From Candidatus Falkowiibacteriota bacterium (lineage in GTDB: Bacteria; Patescibacteriota; Patescibacteriia; UBA11705; JACRDX01), in the NCBI GenBank assembly GCA_016212745.1, contig JACRDX010000035.1, forward strand, positions 1 through 5,587: 5,587 nucleotides of DNA, read 5' to 3'. The translations under genes were made by a program, and so were the position numbers. The notes beneath the pieces are model-generated. The model was not told the origin of the DNA. It worked only from the letters and a program-made list of their open reading frames with translations, and did no database searches. The stretch's first letter is position 1. Every line of letters begins with the position of its first letter. Positions 4,284 through 5,587 of this stretch are shown here, one piece after another.

Positions 4284-5587
4284 GCGCTGCGAAAAGTATA
4301 TTTCGTGGCGCAATGGTGATAAGTTTTTTCGGTTTGTTGAGCCGCGTGTTCGGCTTAGTTCGCGATAGAATTTTGGCGGGGCAGTTTGGCAGCGGAGATT
4401 TTTTGGATATTTATTATGCCGGGTTTAGAATCCCGGATTTATTTTTGAATTTAATCGGGCTGGGCGTTTTGTCTGCGGCGTTTATTCCGGTTGTCGCGGG
4501 ATTTATAAAAAAGGAAGATGGTAAAAAATTTGATGACAATAGGGAAGCGTGGGTTTTGACAAATAAAATTTTTAACGCGTTTTTGTCCATATTTTTTGTT
4601 GGCAGCGCGCTGTTAATAATATTCGCGCCTTGGATTGTTCCGCTGATTACCCCGGGATTTAGCGACGAGAAAATGCGGCTGACTATTCGCGTTTCGCAAA
4701 TAATGTTTTTGTCGCCGATGTTTTTGGGCGCGAGCAATGTTTTTGGTGGCGCGCTGCAAAGCTTTCGCAGATTTTTAGCGTTTTCGGCCGCGCCGATTTT
4801 TTATAATTTGGGAATAATTTTGGGGGCATTGTTATTTGTTAAATGGTGGGGGATTTATGGCCTGGCCGCTGGCGTTGTTGTGGGCGCAGGCGCGCATTCT
4901 TTTTTGCAATGGATAGCTTGTCGCAAAATCGGCTATCGCTATCAACCGATTTTTAGATTTCGCGATAATGATTTAATCAAGGTCATAAAATTATTGGTGC
5001 CGCGGGTTTTGGGCGCCGCGACCTCACAAATAAATTTGTTGGTGATAACAATCATCAGTTCAACTTTGGCGGTTGGCTCGCTGACGATTTTTAATTTGGC
5101 GAACAATATTCAATATTTGGCAATCGGGTTGGTTGCGATGCCCTTGGCATTGGCATTGTTTCCGGTTTTGGCAAAAATGGGCGCGGATAAAAATTTTGGA
5201 GAGTTTAATTCGCAATTAAGTCGGTCATTGCGGCAAATTATTTTTTTAATGTTGCCAACGACGGTGCTGCTGGTTGTTTTGCGATTGCCGATTGTTGAAT
5301 TGATTCTTGGAACTGGAAAATTCGGTGCGGCCGCGATAAATGGAACGGCCGCTGTTTTGGCAGCTTTCGCAATCAGCTTATTCGCGCAAGCAATGATTCC
5401 GGTTTTGGCGCGCGCGTTTTATTCTTTGCAAAATACGGCCGTTCCATTTTTTATTGGCTTGGCCGCGGCCGCGCTCAACATTGTTTTGGGATATTTTTTG
5501 AGTAAAAGTTTTGGCATCAGTGGTTTAGTCGTGGCGTTTTCCATAAGTAATATTTTCAATGTTGTTTTGTTGTGGGTATTGTTAAAA
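4280..5587 (+). CDS. murJ: Lipid II flippase MurJ (MVF family), 5' part
   Basis: MurJ moves the undecaprenyl-linked peptidoglycan precursor lipid II across the cytoplasmic membrane. The frame runs 436 codons without a stop to the window edge. E. coli MurJ has about 511 residues, so the last two or so membrane segments are missing. The N-terminus carries the family signature LLSRVFGLVRDRILAGQFG (19-37), DIYYAGFRIPDLF (43-55) and LSAAFIPV (64-71). Later landmarks are TPGF (124-127), LVPRVLGAATSQINLLV (239-255), FPVLAKM (294-300), LGTGKF (343-348) and ARAFYSLQNTAVP (377-389). About a dozen hydrophobic segments alternate with short charged loops. Arg22, Arg28 and Asp43 match E. coli Arg18, Arg24 and Asp39. 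By my alignment E. coli Arg52, Glu57 and Arg270 become Leu56, Leu61 and Asn276. A less specific MVF/MATE-like flippase is the alternative if those changes alter substrate. The start overlaps the ackA stop. Confidence 0.93.
   Translation, partial: MSAAKSIFRGAMVISFFGLLSRVFGLVRDRILAGQFGSGDFLDIYYAGFRIPDLFLNLIGLGVLSAAFIPVVAGFIKKEDGKKFDDNREAWVLTNKIFNAFLSIFFVGSALLIIFAPWIVPLITPGFSDEKMRLTIRVSQIMFLSPMFLGASNVFGGALQSFRRFLAFSAAPIFYNLGIILGALLFVKWWGIYGLAAGVVVGAGAHSFLQWIACRKIGYRYQPIFRFRDNDLIKVIKLLVPRVLGAATSQINLLVITIISSTLAVGSLTIFNLANNIQYLAIGLVAMPLALALFPVLAKMGADKNFGEFNSQLSRSLRQIIFLMLPTTVLLVVLRLPIVELILGTGKFGAAAINGTAAVLAAFAISLFAQAMIPVLARAFYSLQNTAVPFFIGLAAAALNIVLGYFLSKSFGISGLVVAFSISNIFNVVLLWVLLK

Noticed and set aside
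4414..4737. 107-codon minus-strand ORF
   Set aside because: It lies wholly inside murJ, antisense to membrane segments, and has no family features.
1077..5587. Alternative code with TGA read as Gly, as in some Patescibacteria
   Set aside because: No in-frame TGA occurs inside any recognised gene and ackA ends properly at TGA, so the standard code fits.

Overview
The window is a compact, one-strand (+) stretch of a bacterial chromosome with six genes, tiny intergenic gaps, moderately AT-rich DNA and the standard genetic code (TAA, TAG and TGA all act as stops). The gene content is a partial Asp-box (BNR) beta-propeller protein, ribosome recycling factor, dimeric-type glycyl-tRNA synthetase, a PduL-type phosphotransacylase, acetate kinase and a lipid II flippase (MurJ). 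The sequence style of these proteins, the PduL-AckA pair, the almost complete lack of Shine-Dalgarno sites and the compact gene packing suggest a Candidatus Patescibacteria (CPR) genome, perhaps a Parcubacteria-like lineage. That placement is inferred from protein character and was not tested with a tree.

Layout: 1-510 is the 3' end of the beta-propeller gene. After 10 nt comes frr (521-1075), and 1 nt later glyS (1077-2387). A 36-nt purine-rich spacer carrying reiterated GGTAG words leads to pduL (2424-2996). The only sizeable gap, 2997-3152, is almost filled by a 142-nt palindromic element with perfect 22-bp arms and a GC-rich centre holding nested stems. It ends 6 nt before the ackA start codon. 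ackA (3153-4283) overlaps murJ (4280 to the window end) by the 4-nt ATGA arrangement. murJ is cut by the right edge.

How the genes work together: frr and glyS serve translation. PduL and AckA form a complete acetyl-CoA to acetyl-phosphate to acetate route that makes ATP by substrate-level phosphorylation, probably a main energy step in a fermentative, reduced organism. MurJ exports lipid II for peptidoglycan assembly. The spacing allows two transcription blocks, BNR-frr-glyS-pduL and ackA-murJ, split by the palindrome, or one long operon with the palindrome folded in the RNA.

I see no undescribed multi-gene system. The points most worth a second look are the palindromic element against the ackA start, an acetate kinase with several departures from the textbook enzyme (a C-terminal deletion of about 24 residues, Ser for the usual Asn in HLGNG, and a recent 15-bp in-frame duplication), and a MurJ lacking three charged residues that matter in E. 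coli.
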